Below, piece after piece: positions 8,722 to 19,342 of a DNA stretch of 64,000 nt (its first letter is position 1; each line of letters opens with the position of its first letter). The notes beneath the pieces are model-generated. The model was not told the DNA's origin. It did no database searches and saw only the letters and a program-made list of their open reading frames with translations. The translations under genes were made by a program, and so were the position numbers. Origin of the DNA: Mariniflexile jejuense (lineage in GTDB: Bacteria > Bacteroidota > Bacteroidia > Flavobacteriales > Flavobacteriaceae); contig NZ_JBHTJI010000001.1 of assembly GCF_042675665.1 (NCBI RefSeq), positions 62,001 through 126,000 on the forward strand. The letters run 5' to 3'.

Positions 8722-11634
8722 ATGCGTCACATTTCATTTACACTTTTATTTCTATATATATCACTAGTATCATTTGCTCAAACACCGCTAAATCCCTTAG
8801 CTTCAAAAGATATTGAAGCACAAAAAAAGTGGGTTGATAGTTTGTATAATTCAATGACTTTAGAAGAAAAAGTAGGGCAGTTATATATGGTTCAAGTGAT
8901 GTCAAACCAAGATCAAGCCACAAAAGATAAGATTATAGACCTTATAAGAACACATCACATTGGTGGTTTAATCTATTCACTTGGTAATCCAGAAAAACAA
9001 GCCGTTTTAAATAATGAATTGCAATCACTTTCTAAAATTCCATTGCTAATTGGTATGGATGCGGAATGGGGTTTAAGCATGCGTTTAGATAATACGTATG
9101 CATTTCCTTGGAATATGACACTAGGTGCTATTAAAAATAATGCACTAATTGAACAAACAGGAAAGCAAATTGGCGAGCATTGTAAACGTTTAGGCGTGCA
9201 TTTTAATTTTGCTCCTGTGGTAGATATTAATACCAACCCATTAAACCCTATTATAGGAAATCGCTCGTTTGGTGAAGATAGAGATAACGTTACCGAAAAA
9301 GCTTCAGCTTTTATGAAAGGTATGCAAAATGCAGGTGTTTTGGCAAGTGCAAAACATTTTCCTGGTCATGGCGATACCGACCAAGATTCGCATAAAACCC
9401 TACCAACCGTTAGTTTTAATGAAAAAAGAATTGATTCCATAGAGTTATATCCATATAGAAAATTAATAACAGAAGGTTTATCAAGCGTAATGGTAGCACA
9501 TTTAAAAGTGCCAAGTTTAGAACCATCTGGCTATCCATCTTCATTATCAAAACATATTGTAACCGATATTTTAAAGGAAAAATTAGGTTTTCAAGGTCTT
9601 ATTTTTACCGATGCTTTAGATATGAAAGGCGCTGCCGATTTTAAAGAAGTTGGTAGTATTGATTTAGCAGCTTTTAATGCAGGTAACGATGTTATGCTAA
9701 TGTCTAAAGACGTTGCGATTGGTATTTCAAAAATAATAGAAGCTTATAATACTGGTGAAATTACTGAAGCACGTTTAGCGCTTTCGGTTAAAAAAATTCT
9801 GCAAGCAAAATACAAAGTTGGTTTAAATACTTATAAGCCAATAGGCTTGAGTGATTTACAAAGCGATTTGAATAGGTTGGAAGATGATATTTTGTATGAA
9901 GAACTTATGGAAAATGCCATCACCATTGTAAAAAATGATAAGGATTTGCTGCCACTTCGCCATTTTGAAACGCAAACTATTGCTTATATAAAAATGGGTG
10001 ATGATACTGGTTCTGTGTTTTTAGATGAATTAAAAAAGTACACAAAAGTACATCAAATTGAAGCGGATACTTTAGATAATTTACTAACACGCCTTCAAGA
10101 TTATAATACAATTATAGTTGGTTTGCATCGTTCAAACCAAAACCCTTGGAAGGCGCATCAATTTTCGGAATCAGAATTAAATTGGCTTTCAGAAATTGCA
10201 AAAACACATAACGTTATTTTAGATGTTTTTGTAAAACCATATGCACTTTCCGATTTGGCTTCTATTGAAAATATAGAAAGTATTGTAGTAAGCTATCAAA
10301 ACAGTAAAATTGCTCAACAAAAATCGGCTCAAATAATTTTTGGAGCATTAGAATCTAAAGGTGTTTTACCTGTTTCAGTTGGCACGCATTTTAAAGTTGG
10401 CGATGGTATTTTTAATAATTCATTAAACCGATTAAGTTACACGGTTCCAGAACGTGTAGGTATGGATTCTGAAAAACTAAATAAAATTGATGCCATAGCT
10501 AAAACAGCTATTGATGGTATGATGACACCAGGTATACAACTTTTGGTAGCTAGAAAAGGTAAAGTTATTTACAATAAAACCTTTGGAAAACACACCTATA
10601 CTGGTAATGAAAAAGTAGCTTTTGATGATATTTATGATGTAGCATCACTAACAAAAATATTAGCAACCTTACCTTTATTAATGGAGCTAGAAGAAAAAGG
10701 CGAAGTTACATTAGATACAAAATTATCGCAAATTATTCCTAGCTATAAAAAATCAAACAAAGCCAACATCACTTTAAAAAGTATGTTATCGCATTATGCC
10801 CGTTTACGCCCTTGGGAACCTTTTTATGCAAAAACTTTAGATAGTACTAAGCATCCAAGTGAAAAATATTACCGTAAAGAACAAAGTGATAAGTTTAATA
10901 TTGAAGTTGCTAAAAATCTATTTTTAAGATCTGATTATGAGGATTCTATACAAAAAATAATTAGAAATTCCGAGCTACTTTCAAAAACACAATATAGGTA
11001 TAGTGACTTTCCTTATTTTATTTTAAAGAAATATATTGAGAACTATTACGACAGAACGTTAGACGTGCTTGCACAAGATCATTTTTACAAATCATTAGGC
11101 GCTAATTACACCATGTATAATCCGTACCATAAAATAAGTAGTAAAAAAATTGTTCCAACAGAAATTGATGATTATTATAGGTACCAAGAAATTCATGGGT
11201 ATGTGCACGATATGGGTGCGGCAATGCAAAATGGAATTGGCGGGCATGCAGGTGTTTTTAGTAATGCTAATGACGTAGCTAAGATTATGCAACTATTTTT
11301 ACAAAAAGGCTATTATGGCGGAAAACGCTATTTTAAACCTGAAACACTAGATAAATTTAATACCTGTTATTACTGTGAAAAAGGAAATAGACGCGGTATA
11401 GGTTTTGATAAACCGCAATTAGGCGAAGAAGGTCCAACCTGTGGTTGCGTGTCGTTAAGTAGTTTTGGACATGCTGGTTTTACAGGCACTTATGCTTGGG
11501 CAGATCCAGAAGAAGAAATTGTTTATGTATTTTTATCTAATAGAACATACCCAAATGCAGAAGATAATTTATTAGCAAAAAAGAATATTAGAACCGATAT
11601 ACAACGCTTAATTTACGAAGCGATTATCAAATAA
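8722..11634 (+). CDS. Exported glycoside hydrolase family 3 fused to a serine beta-lactamase-like domain
   Basis: This 970-residue protein begins with a signal peptide ending SLVSFAQ. Residues ~35-370 form a GH3 domain of the NagZ type. It has the KHFPGHGDTDQDSH loop that supplies the His general acid/base and FTDALDMKGA with the Asp nucleophile. A GH3 C-terminal-like region follows. Residues ~590-970 are a class C beta-lactamase/serine hydrolase domain, with an SLTK motif (Ser-x-x-Lys) in YDVASLTKIL, a YSD motif and HAGFTGT. The fusion is typical of Bacteroidota. Cutting N-acetylglucosamine-anhydromuramic bonds and trimming peptides or esters in cell-wall recycling is the likely role. Both active sites look intact. 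Confidence 0.9.
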   Translation: MRHISFTLLFLYISLVSFAQTPLNPLASKDIEAQKKWVDSLYNSMTLEEKVGQLYMVQVMSNQDQATKDKIIDLIRTHHIGGLIYSLGNPEKQAVLNNELQSLSKIPLLIGMDAEWGLSMRLDNTYAFPWNMTLGAIKNNALIEQTGKQIGEHCKRLGVHFNFAPVVDINTNPLNPIIGNRSFGEDRDNVTEKASAFMKGMQNAGVLASAKHFPGHGDTDQDSHKTLPTVSFNEKRIDSIELYPYRKLITEGLSSVMVAHLKVPSLEPSGYPSSLSKHIVTDILKEKLGFQGLIFTDALDMKGAADFKEVGSIDLAAFNAGNDVMLMSKDVAIGISKIIEAYNTGEITEARLALSVKKILQAKYKVGLNTYKPIGLSDLQSDLNRLEDDILYEELMENAITIVKNDKDLLPLRHFETQTIAYIKMGDDTGSVFLDELKKYTKVHQIEADTLDNLLTRLQDYNTIIVGLHRSNQNPWKAHQFSESELNWLSEIAKTHNVILDVFVKPYALSDLASIENIESIVVSYQNSKIAQQKSAQIIFGALESKGVLPVSVGTHFKVGDGIFNNSLNRLSYTVPERVGMDSEKLNKIDAIAKTAIDGMMTPGIQLLVARKGKVIYNKTFGKHTYTGNEKVAFDDIYDVASLTKILATLPLLMELEEKGEVTLDTKLSQIIPSYKKSNKANITLKSMLSHYARLRPWEPFYAKTLDSTKHPSEKYYRKEQSDKFNIEVAKNLFLRSDYEDSIQKIIRNSELLSKTQYRYSDFPYFILKKYIENYYDRTLDVLAQDHFYKSLGANYTMYNPYHKISSKKIVPTEIDDYYRYQEIHGYVHDMGAAMQNGIGGHAGVFSNANDVAKIMQLFLQKGYYGGKRYFKPETLDKFNTCYYCEKGNRRGIGFDKPQLGEEGPTCGCVSLSSFGHAGFTGTYAWADPEEEIVYVFLSNRTYPNAEDNLLAKKNIRTDIQRLIYEAIIK

Positions 11635-11725
11635 ATGTAATTAAAGTTAAAAGTTCAAAAGATTTTAAATGCGTTTAGACAACCTTTTAACTTTTCAACT
11701 TTAAAACTTTTAAACTAACTAAAAA

Positions 11726-12862
11726 ATGAAAATAGGAATTGTATGTTACCCAACTTTTGGTGGTAGTGGCGTAGTAGCAACCGAATTAGGTTTGGAACTT
11801 TCAAAACGTGGTCATGAAATACATTTTATTACGTACAACCAACCCGTACGCTTAGAGTTGTTAAGTAACAATGTGCATTATCATGAAGTAAATGTACCTG
11901 AATACCCATTATTTCATTACCAACCCTACGAATTAGCCTTATCAAGCAAATTAGTTGATATGGTAAAACTTCATAACATTGAAATTTTACATGTACATTA
12001 TGCCATTCCACATGCCTATGCAGCATATATGGCTAAAAAAATATTACAAGACGCTGATATTTTTGTGCCTATTGTAACAACGTTGCATGGAACGGATATT
12101 ACATTAGTAGGAAGCCATCCATTTTATAAACCTGCAGTAACATTTAGTATTAATAAATCGGATGCCGTTACAGCAGTATCACAAAGTTTAAAAGAAGATA
12201 CATTACGTTTGTTTGATATAAAAAATGATATTCATGTTGTGTCTAATTTTATCGATTTAGAAAAGTACAATCATAAATTTACCGATTGCCAACGTGGTAT
12301 GCTTGCAAAAGATGACGAAAAAATAATTACACATATTAGTAATTTACGTCCCGTAAAACGCTCGCAAGATGTTATTAGCATATTTTATAACATTCAAAAA
12401 GAAATGCCAGCAAAATTAATGCTAATTGGTGAAGGACCAGAACGCGAGCATATAGAATTACGTTGTCAAGAACTTGGTATTTTAGATAAAGTTATTTTCT
12501 TCGGAAAGAGTAATGAAATCGATAAAATTTTATGCTATAGCGATTTATTTTTACTGCCGTCACAAACCGAAAGTTTTGGATTGGCAGCATTAGAAGCTAT
12601 GGCATCGAGCGTTCCTGTTATTTCAAGTAACACAGGCGGTATTCCAGAGGTTAATATACATGGTGTTTCAGGGTTTTTAAGTAATGTTGGTGATGTGGCA
12701 GATATGACTAAAAACGCTTTATACATTTTAAGCGATAAAGATAGATTAGCAACTTTTAAAACAAATGCCAGAAAAACTGCTGAAAAGTACGATCTACACA
12801 CCATTGTTCCTCAATATGAAGCTATTTATCAAGATACTTTATCTAAATGTTTGGTATTGTAA
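11726..12862 (+). CDS. bshA: N-acetyl-alpha-D-glucosaminyl L-malate synthase
   Basis: This 378-residue GT4-type glycosyltransferase has the BshA opening MKIGIVCYPTFGGSGVVATELG and the HEV/YAIPHAYAAYMAKK region. The sugar-nucleotide site contains TESFGLAALEAMASSVPVISSNTGGIPEV (EX7E motif). It joins UDP-GlcNAc to L-malate in the first step of bacillithiol synthesis, the major low-molecular-weight thiol of many Firmicutes and Bacteroidota. It stands alone here; bshB and bshC are not in the window. Upstream (11640-11715) an imperfect A/T-rich inverted repeat could end the preceding transcript. Confidence 0.93.
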   Translation: MKIGIVCYPTFGGSGVVATELGLELSKRGHEIHFITYNQPVRLELLSNNVHYHEVNVPEYPLFHYQPYELALSSKLVDMVKLHNIEILHVHYAIPHAYAAYMAKKILQDADIFVPIVTTLHGTDITLVGSHPFYKPAVTFSINKSDAVTAVSQSLKEDTLRLFDIKNDIHVVSNFIDLEKYNHKFTDCQRGMLAKDDEKIITHISNLRPVKRSQDVISIFYNIQKEMPAKLMLIGEGPEREHIELRCQELGILDKVIFFGKSNEIDKILCYSDLFLLPSQTESFGLAALEAMASSVPVISSNTGGIPEVNIHGVSGFLSNVGDVADMTKNALYILSDKDRLATFKTNARKTAEKYDLHTIVPQYEAIYQDTLSKCLVL

Positions 12863-12950
12863 ATCAATAAAATTTATGCACTAAGCTATTTTGTTTATGT
12901 GTCTATAAATTATTGTATATTTAGGTATTAACATTTAAAATAAAGACCAT

Positions 12951-13262
12951 ATGAAAAAATCAGTTTTTTATTTAGTAATAGTTATTGCCTTAAGTATCGT
13001 TCCAAGTACAGCACTGGCATCGGAAAAAAATCCAATGCCTATTGAAAAAACACCAACCGAAATTCCAGCAGAAGTTAAAACGATGCTTGACCGTTTGGAA
13101 GAAATTAAAAATATGGATAAATCAAACTTAAAACCTTCAGAACGAAAAGAGCTTAGAAAAGAAGTTAGAGATATGAAGAAAAAAATAAGAAAATCTGGTA
13201 ATGGTATTTATATTTCATCAGGTGCTATTATTCTTATACTATTAATTCTTTTAATTTTATAA
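12951..13262 (+). CDS. Small exported membrane protein, unknown function
   Basis: This 103-residue product has a signal peptide (to about ALASEKNP), a charged helical middle rich in Lys, Arg and Glu (residues ~45-80) and a C-terminal hydrophobic stretch (GAIILILLILLIL) that would anchor it. Such small proteins are common in Flavobacteriaceae, and no domain name applies. A strong terminator follows directly. Confidence 0.6.
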   Translation: MKKSVFYLVIVIALSIVPSTALASEKNPMPIEKTPTEIPAEVKTMLDRLEEIKNMDKSNLKPSERKELRKEVRDMKKKIRKSGNGIYISSGAIILILLILLIL

Positions 13263-13284
13263 TACTCAAATTAAAGTCATAAAA

Positions 13285-13314
13285 AAAGCACCTCAATCAA
13301 GGTGCTTTCTTTTT
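13285..13314. terminator. Rho-independent terminator, bidirectional
   Basis: The hairpin AAAGCACCT / AGGTGCTTT has a 9-bp perfect stem (13285-13293 with 13300-13308) and a 6-base loop. An A-run lies on the 5' side and a U-run on the 3' side, so it can serve both convergent genes (plus gene ending 13262, minus gene ending 13331). Confidence 0.9.
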
Positions 13315-13330
13315 TTAATGTTTTTTTTGA

Positions 13331-13831
13331 TTAGAATTGATATCTAATACCTAAAGCAATATCAAATCCTAAACCACTATTATTAAAATCATTATTATAG
13401 TCATTTCCAAAACCAATTTCAGGTCTAAAATCTAATGAAATTAATAATGGTATGTCAAAGTTATATTCAATGCCTATATCACCTGCTGCAAAAACAAAGG
13501 TGTCATTATAATCATCACCATTATTGTCATTATAATCAAAAGAGCCTAAACCACCACCAACACCAGCATACCAATTAAAACCATCTTCAATATTCCAAAC
13601 CCATTGGTACAAACCAGCAAGTTTAAAACCATCGTATTTTTTTCCATCTCTCCAACCTAAATCAACTTCCAAACGGTTATTGTCTCCTAAAGCATGTTGA
13701 TACGATATTTCTGCACCAACACCGTTACTGTCGCCTAAACGTAAACCTAAAGCGTTTTCTGAAATGTCTTGAGCGTTTGATGCAAAGGTAAAACCTAATA
13801 ATGCAATTGAAAATAAAAGTAATTTCTTCAT
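13331..13831 (-). CDS. Small outer-membrane beta-barrel protein
   Basis: This 166-residue product has a signal peptide ending ASNAQ and about eight amphipathic beta strands alternating with short Asp/Asn-rich turns (for example DYNDNNGDDYNDT). It ends in a C-terminal aromatic residue (IRYQF), the classical signature for BAM-mediated insertion. The size fits an eight-stranded OmpX/OmpW-like barrel. It is monocistronic, with its own upstream region of ~150 bases and the shared terminator downstream. Function unknown. Confidence 0.75.
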   Translation of the reverse strand: MKKLLLFSIALLGFTFASNAQDISENALGLRLGDSNGVGAEISYQHALGDNNRLEVDLGWRDGKKYDGFKLAGLYQWVWNIEDGFNWYAGVGGGLGSFDYNDNNGDDYNDTFVFAAGDIGIEYNFDIPLLISLDFRPEIGFGNDYNNDFNNSGLGFDIALGIRYQF

Positions 13832-13979
13832 AAATGTTATTTTTTGTTTTTGTTATATACGATTGTTTTTTGATAATAGATTATTTTTTTTAATAATCCA
13901 GTTAGAAATAACAAAAATAACGCCAAAATTGTATTTATATTTAACACCTTATTAGTTTTATAAATATTTTTATTGAGTT

Positions 13980-16901
13980 ATGGCGTTAACATCACATTTA
14001 CAGACATTAAGCAAAAAACTTTCAGGTGAATTATTTTATGACGATTTAATAAAATCCATCTACGCCACCGATGCTTCCGTTTTTAGAAAACTGCCACTGG
14101 CTGTTGCATATCCTAAAACTAATGAGGATATAAAGGAACTTATCCGGTTTGCAAAAGCACATAAAACCGCTTTAATTCCCAGAACTGCAGGTACTTCGCT
14201 TGCAGGACAATGTGTTGGTGATGGTATAGTGGTTGATGTTTCTAAATATTTCACAAAAATTTTAGATGTTAACGAAAAAGCGCAAACCGTAACGGTACAA
14301 CCTGGTGTGGTTCGCGATGCGTTAAATAACTATTTAAAACCCTTTGGTTTGTGGTTTAGCCCAAATACATCAACATCCAACCGTTGTATGATTGGTGGTA
14401 TGGTAGGTAATAATTCATCGGGTACAACATCTATTCGGTATGGTGTTACTCGCGATAAGGTTGTTGAAATGCACACCATTTTAAGTGATGGAAGCGATGC
14501 TGTTTTTAATGAAATTACTTCGGAAGCATTTCAAAAGAAGACTAGTTTAAATACTTTAGAAGGACAGATTTATAAATCTATTTTTGAGGAACTTAAATCT
14601 GAAGCAATTCAAAATCAAATTATTGAAAACTTTCCAAAGCCCGAAATACACAGAAGAAATACAGGCTATGCCATTGATGAATTGATAAAATCGGATGTTT
14701 TTTCAAATACAACCGAACAGTTTAATATGTGTAAGTTGCTTTCAGGTAGCGAAGGAACCTTAGCATTTACAACGCAAATCACTCTAAAATTAGATACATT
14801 ACCGCCACAGGAAGCCATTATGGTGGCAGCTCATTTTACAACCATTGAGGCGTGTTTAAATGCTGTAGAACCTGTAATGAACCACAATTTATATAATTGT
14901 GAAATGATGGATAAAACCATTTTAGATTGTACTAAACATAACAAAACACAGCAAGCCAATAGAAGTTTTATTGAAGGCGATCCAAAAGCCATTTTAATGT
15001 GCGAGGTACGCGCATTTACAAAAGAAGAGGTAACGGTTTTAGCCGAAAACCTAATAAAAACTATTGAAAATTCTGGTTTAAGCTATGCATTTCCTACGCT
15101 TGAAGGCGATAACATAAATAAAGCCAATAACTTACGAAGCGCTGGATTGGGCTTGTTGGGAAATATTATTGGCGATAAAAAATCGCATCCTTGTATTGAA
15201 GATACCGCAGTAACTGTTCCAGATTTGGCAAACTATATTTCAGAATTTGCAGCTTTAATGAAAGGTTATAACCAAGAAGCTATTTATTATGCCCATGCTG
15301 GTGCTGGCGAGTTGCATTTACGACCTATTTTGAATTTAAAAAAATCTGAAGATGTCGTGTTATTTAGAAAAATAACTACCGATGTGGCGCATTTAGTAAA
15401 AAAATACGGTGGTTCCATGAGTGGTGAACATGGTGATGGTATTGTACGTGGTGAATTTATACCGCTTATGATTGGCGATGCTAATTATCAAATTTTAAAG
15501 CGTATAAAATCGGCTTTTGATGCTGATGCTATTTTCAATCCTGGTAAAATTGTTGATGCATTTCCTATGGATGAATCGCTACGTTATGTTCCAGATAGGG
15601 TAGAACCAGAGATTAAAACCATGCTCGATTTTTCACATTCTCAAGGTATTTTGCGCGAAGCTGAAAAGTGTAATGGTTCTGGCGATTGCAGAAAACTACC
15701 AGAGTTTGGTGGTACCATGTGCCCAAGTTATAGAGCTACTAGAAATGAAAAAGATACCACTCGTGCACGAGCCAATGCGTTACGCGAATTTTTAACCAAT
15801 TCTAATAAAACAAATAAGTTTGATTATGAAGAATTAAAAACGGTTTTCGATTTGTGTTTAAGTTGTAAAGCTTGCGCCAGCGAATGCCCAAGTAGTGTAG
15901 ATGTTGCGAGTTTGAAAGCAGAATTTCTTTATCAATATCAAAAGGAAAATGGTGTGTCATTACGCACAAAATTGTTTGCGTATAATAACACTTTAAACCG
16001 TTATGGAAGTGCATTTCCAAAACTGACTAATTTTGTGTTTTCAAATGCTTTTACCTCGTCTATTTTAAAAAAATCGTTCGGAATTGCTAATGAAAGACAA
16101 TTACCATTAATTTCAAATAAAAGTTTAAGTAAGCAATTTCAAACTATTAAAAAACAAGAAGTTGAAAAAAAATATATTAAAACAGTTTATTTATTTAATG
16201 ATGAGTTTTTAAATTATTTAGATACACCTATTGGTATCGATGCTATACAACTTTTAACAGCATTACATTACGAGGTTAAGATGGTTGAAAACGCTGAATC
16301 TGGACGCACCTTTTTATCAAAAGGTTTGCTAGAACAGGCTAAAGATATGGCAAACAAAAATGTTGCTATTTTTAAAAATATCATTAGTAAAGACACACCA
16401 TTATTAGGCATAGAACCATCAGCAATATTAACATTTAAAGATGAATATTTACGGTTAGCAGACGATAAAACTTCTGCAGAAGCAATAGCAAAACATACAT
16501 TTCTTATTGAAGAATTTATTCAGCAAGAAATAAAATTAGGCAACATAAAGTCAGAGCAATTTACTTCAGAAGCTAAAACAATAAAATTTCATGGGCATTG
16601 TCACCAAAAATCATTTAGCAACCAATTATCAAGTTTTGATGTTTTAAATCTTCCTAAAAACTATAAAGTTACTATTATTCCAAGTGGTTGTTGTGGTATG
16701 GCAGGAAGTTTTGGTTATGAAAAAGAACATTACGCGGTAAGTATGCAAGTTGGTGAACAAACCTTGTTTCCAGCTGTTAGAAATGCAGCAAATGATGTGT
16801 TAATTTCAGCTAATGGTACAAGTTGCAGACATCAAATTAAAGATGGAACAAAGCGTGATGCGAAGCACCCAATTACTATTTTACGAGAAGCGCTTCTTTA
16901 G
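13980..16901 (+). CDS. FAD-linked oxidase / Fe-S oxidoreductase fusion (D-lactate- or glycolate-dehydrogenase-like)
   Basis: This 973-residue protein has four parts. First is an FAD_binding_4 (PCMH) domain with PRTAGTSLAGQCVGDGIVVD and NNSSGTTSIRYGVTRD. Second is an FAD-oxidase C-terminal domain with YYAHAGAGELHLRP and GSMSGEHGDGIVRGEF. Third is a 4Fe-4S region around CNGSGDCRK and CLSCKACASECPSSVD. Last is a CCG-type cysteine-rich tail with HGHCHQKSF and PSGCCGMAGSFGYEKEH. It therefore equals GlcD plus GlcF in one chain and would oxidise a 2-hydroxy acid (D-lactate, D-2-hydroxyglutarate or similar), passing electrons to quinone. All cofactor motifs look intact; the exact substrate is not decidable. 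Confidence 0.9.
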   Translation: MALTSHLQTLSKKLSGELFYDDLIKSIYATDASVFRKLPLAVAYPKTNEDIKELIRFAKAHKTALIPRTAGTSLAGQCVGDGIVVDVSKYFTKILDVNEKAQTVTVQPGVVRDALNNYLKPFGLWFSPNTSTSNRCMIGGMVGNNSSGTTSIRYGVTRDKVVEMHTILSDGSDAVFNEITSEAFQKKTSLNTLEGQIYKSIFEELKSEAIQNQIIENFPKPEIHRRNTGYAIDELIKSDVFSNTTEQFNMCKLLSGSEGTLAFTTQITLKLDTLPPQEAIMVAAHFTTIEACLNAVEPVMNHNLYNCEMMDKTILDCTKHNKTQQANRSFIEGDPKAILMCEVRAFTKEEVTVLAENLIKTIENSGLSYAFPTLEGDNINKANNLRSAGLGLLGNIIGDKKSHPCIEDTAVTVPDLANYISEFAALMKGYNQEAIYYAHAGAGELHLRPILNLKKSEDVVLFRKITTDVAHLVKKYGGSMSGEHGDGIVRGEFIPLMIGDANYQILKRIKSAFDADAIFNPGKIVDAFPMDESLRYVPDRVEPEIKTMLDFSHSQGILREAEKCNGSGDCRKLPEFGGTMCPSYRATRNEKDTTRARANALREFLTNSNKTNKFDYEELKTVFDLCLSCKACASECPSSVDVASLKAEFLYQYQKENGVSLRTKLFAYNNTLNRYGSAFPKLTNFVFSNAFTSSILKKSFGIANERQLPLISNKSLSKQFQTIKKQEVEKKYIKTVYLFNDEFLNYLDTPIGIDAIQLLTALHYEVKMVENAESGRTFLSKGLLEQAKDMANKNVAIFKNIISKDTPLLGIEPSAILTFKDEYLRLADDKTSAEAIAKHTFLIEEFIQQEIKLGNIKSEQFTSEAKTIKFHGHCHQKSFSNQLSSFDVLNLPKNYKVTIIPSGCCGMAGSFGYEKEHYAVSMQVGEQTLFPAVRNAANDVLISANGTSCRHQIKDGTKRDAKHPITILREALL

Positions 16902-16976
16902 GTTAAGTTGTTTAGTTGTATGTTGTTAAGTTGGTTCTTATTAAACAACTAAACGATTTAACAACTTCACAACAAA

Positions 16977-17825
16977 CTATTTAGATTTCTTTCCATGTTG
17001 TTCAACAATGGTTATGGCAGCAATTAGGTTTTTAATGTCCATATCTTCAAATTCTTCTTCAACATAAAAAGGAGAGAGTTTGTCTTTATTGTAATTATAA
17101 ACTTTCCATCGTTTAAATTGATATTCTAAAGCAGTAAAATTTTCAATCCAATCACCAGAGTTTAGGTACATTGTATTGCCGTGCTTGGTTTCAATATATG
17201 CCATTTTTGGTTGGTGTATGTGACCGCAAATAACATAATCATAACCATTTTCGATAGCTAAATCAGAAATAACGTTTTCAAATTTAGCAATATGTTTTTT
17301 AGTTTCTTTTTTGTCATTTTTAACTTTTTCAGATAAGGAATAACGTTCCTTTCCGCGCTTTTCTAAATACCAATTTATAAATCGGTTTATTAAAGTTAAA
17401 AAGTTATAGCCATAGCTACCAAGTTTTGCAAGCCATTTGGCATTTTTAATAGAAACATCAAACACATCGCCATGAAAAAACCATGCTTTTTTACCATGCA
17501 GGTTTAAAACTAATTTATCAACTATTTTAATATTACCTATGGTAGTGTTACTAAATTTTCGCAATAATTCATCATGGTTACCTGTAATGTAAATAACATC
17601 AACACCATCGGCAGCCATATTCATAATCTTTTTTATAACCTTTAAATGCGATTTTGGGAAATATCGGTTTTTAAATTGCCAACCATCAACAATATCACCA
17701 TTCAAAATAAGCTTTTTGGGTTCAATGCTGTTAAGGTAGTTTAGTAAATTTTTGGCGTTACAATTGTAAGTTCCCAAATGTACATCGGATATAACGGCTA
17801 GTTCTATTTTACGTTTTATTATCAA
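16977..17825 (-). CDS. Metallophosphoesterase, UDP-2,3-diacylglucosamine diphosphatase-like
   Basis: This 282-residue calcineurin-like phosphoesterase shows the full dimetal set: ISDVHLG (D-x-H), LNGDIVDGW (GD), ITGNHDELL (GNH[D/E]), a His in WFFHGDVFD and ICGHIHQPKM (GHxH). This pattern and length match the LpxH-related UDP-2,3-diacylglucosamine pyrophosphatase of Bacteroidota, which makes lipid X in lipid A synthesis. It is convergent with the FAD oxidase gene; the gap between them (16902-16976) holds overlapping A/T-rich inverted repeats. Other phosphoesterase roles are possible. Confidence 0.8.
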   Translation of the reverse strand: MIIKRKIELAVISDVHLGTYNCNAKNLLNYLNSIEPKKLILNGDIVDGWQFKNRYFPKSHLKVIKKIMNMAADGVDVIYITGNHDELLRKFSNTTIGNIKIVDKLVLNLHGKKAWFFHGDVFDVSIKNAKWLAKLGSYGYNFLTLINRFINWYLEKRGKERYSLSEKVKNDKKETKKHIAKFENVISDLAIENGYDYVICGHIHQPKMAYIETKHGNTMYLNSGDWIENFTALEYQFKRWKVYNYNKDKLSPFYVEEEFEDMDIKNLIAAITIVEQHGKKSK

Positions 17826-18074
17826 AGGGATTATATATAATTGTAAAATACCTATTTTTATATTACCTAACCATTACCTCATAATTATTTAAACATGAGC
17901 ATATTGTTAACCAAATGTTATGCTTTGTAAATACTAATTTCAAAATATGAATTACAAATTAGATTAGTGTTTTATTTCTTCTTTATTAATTTCATAAAAA
18001 ATAAATAAACTATCACTATGCATTTGATGTACTTCATTTCTAAAAAAGCTTTATTTTAGCAAAAAATTAAAATT

Positions 18075-19136
18075 ATGGCTGGAAATTCCTTTGGAAAACT
18101 ATTTACTTTAGCAACATATGGCGAATCTCACGGACCTGCTTTAGGTGGTGTTATTGATGGTTGTCCATCAGGAATTGAATTAGATTTAGATGCCATTCAA
18201 TTGGATTTAGATAGACGTAAACCAGGGCAATCGGCCATCGTTACCCAACGTAAAGAAGATGATGTCGTTACCTTTCATTCGGGTATTTTTGAAGGTAAAA
18301 CAACAGGTACGTCTATAGGTTTTGTAATAGAAAATACTAATCAAAAATCACACGATTATACCCATATAAAAGATAGTTATCGCCCAAGTCATGCAGATTA
18401 TGTGTACGACAAAAAATACGGCTTTAGAGATTACCGTGGAGGCGGAAGAAGTTCGGCACGCGAAACCGCATGTCGTGTTGTTGCTGGTGCTGTGGCAAAA
18501 CAAATGCTAAAAGGCATTGAGTTTTATGCTTACGTTTCGGGCGTTGGTACTTTAAAATTAGACAAACCACATACAGCCTTAGATTTAACTCAAATAGAAT
18601 CTAATATAGTACGTTGTCCTGATGCAGCTATGGCAGCAAAAATGGAAGCCTACATTAAAGAAATTCGTGCTAAAGGCGATACCGTAGGTGGTATAGTAAC
18701 CTGTGTTATAAAAAATGTACCCATTGGTTTGGGTGAACCTGTATTTGATAAATTACATGCCGATTTAGGAAAAGCCATGCTATCCATAAACGCGGTAAAA
18801 GGCTTTGAATATGGTAGTGGTTTTGAAGGCTGCACCATGTTAGGAAGCGAACATAATGATGCCTTTAATACCGATGGTACTACAAAAACCAATAATTCTG
18901 GTGGGGTACAAGGTGGTATAAGTAACGGTATGGATATTTATTTTAACGTAGCATTTAAACCCGTAGCAACCCTAATTCAAGAATACGAAACCATCGATAA
19001 AGAAGGAAATATAGTAACGATGCATGGAAAAGGACGTCACGACCCATGTGTAGTGCCTCGTGCAGTGCCTATTGTAGAGGCTATGGCAGCATTGGTGATT
19101 GCCGATTTTTATTTACGTAATAAGATGTATTTGTAG
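18075..19136 (+). CDS. aroC: Chorismate synthase
   Basis: This 353-residue enzyme converts 5-enolpyruvylshikimate-3-phosphate to chorismate with reduced FMN. Signatures are visible: GNSFGKLFTLATYGESHGPALGGVIDGCPSG at the N-terminus, RPSHADYVYDKKYGFRDYRGGGRSSARET and the late GKGRHDPCVVPRAVPIVEAM. Length is normal. It stands alone between an intergenic region of ~250 bases and a terminator region. Confidence 0.97.
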   Translation: MAGNSFGKLFTLATYGESHGPALGGVIDGCPSGIELDLDAIQLDLDRRKPGQSAIVTQRKEDDVVTFHSGIFEGKTTGTSIGFVIENTNQKSHDYTHIKDSYRPSHADYVYDKKYGFRDYRGGGRSSARETACRVVAGAVAKQMLKGIEFYAYVSGVGTLKLDKPHTALDLTQIESNIVRCPDAAMAAKMEAYIKEIRAKGDTVGGIVTCVIKNVPIGLGEPVFDKLHADLGKAMLSINAVKGFEYGSGFEGCTMLGSEHNDAFNTDGTTKTNNSGGVQGGISNGMDIYFNVAFKPVATLIQEYETIDKEGNIVTMHGKGRHDPCVVPRAVPIVEAMAALVIADFYLRNKMYL

Positions 19137-19342
19137 CTTTAGGCTTTATGCCATAAGCTATAAGCTAAGAATGGTGAGTTACGAATTAAGAATTACGAAA
19201 TAGTTCTATTGTCTGATATCTCAAGTCTAACATCAAACTTTTTAACACCAAAGCACAGGGTTTTACCCTATTTTTTATTACTTTTACCACGTTGGAAACA
19301 ACATGTCGAGTAGGTGAGACTGCTCAAGACCTTATTAAATTT

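Noticed and set aside
16902..16976. A strong terminator or structured RNA between the FAD oxidase and LpxH-like genes
   Set aside because: Several short A/T-rich inverted repeats overlap and compete; none gives a single convincing stem with a U-run.
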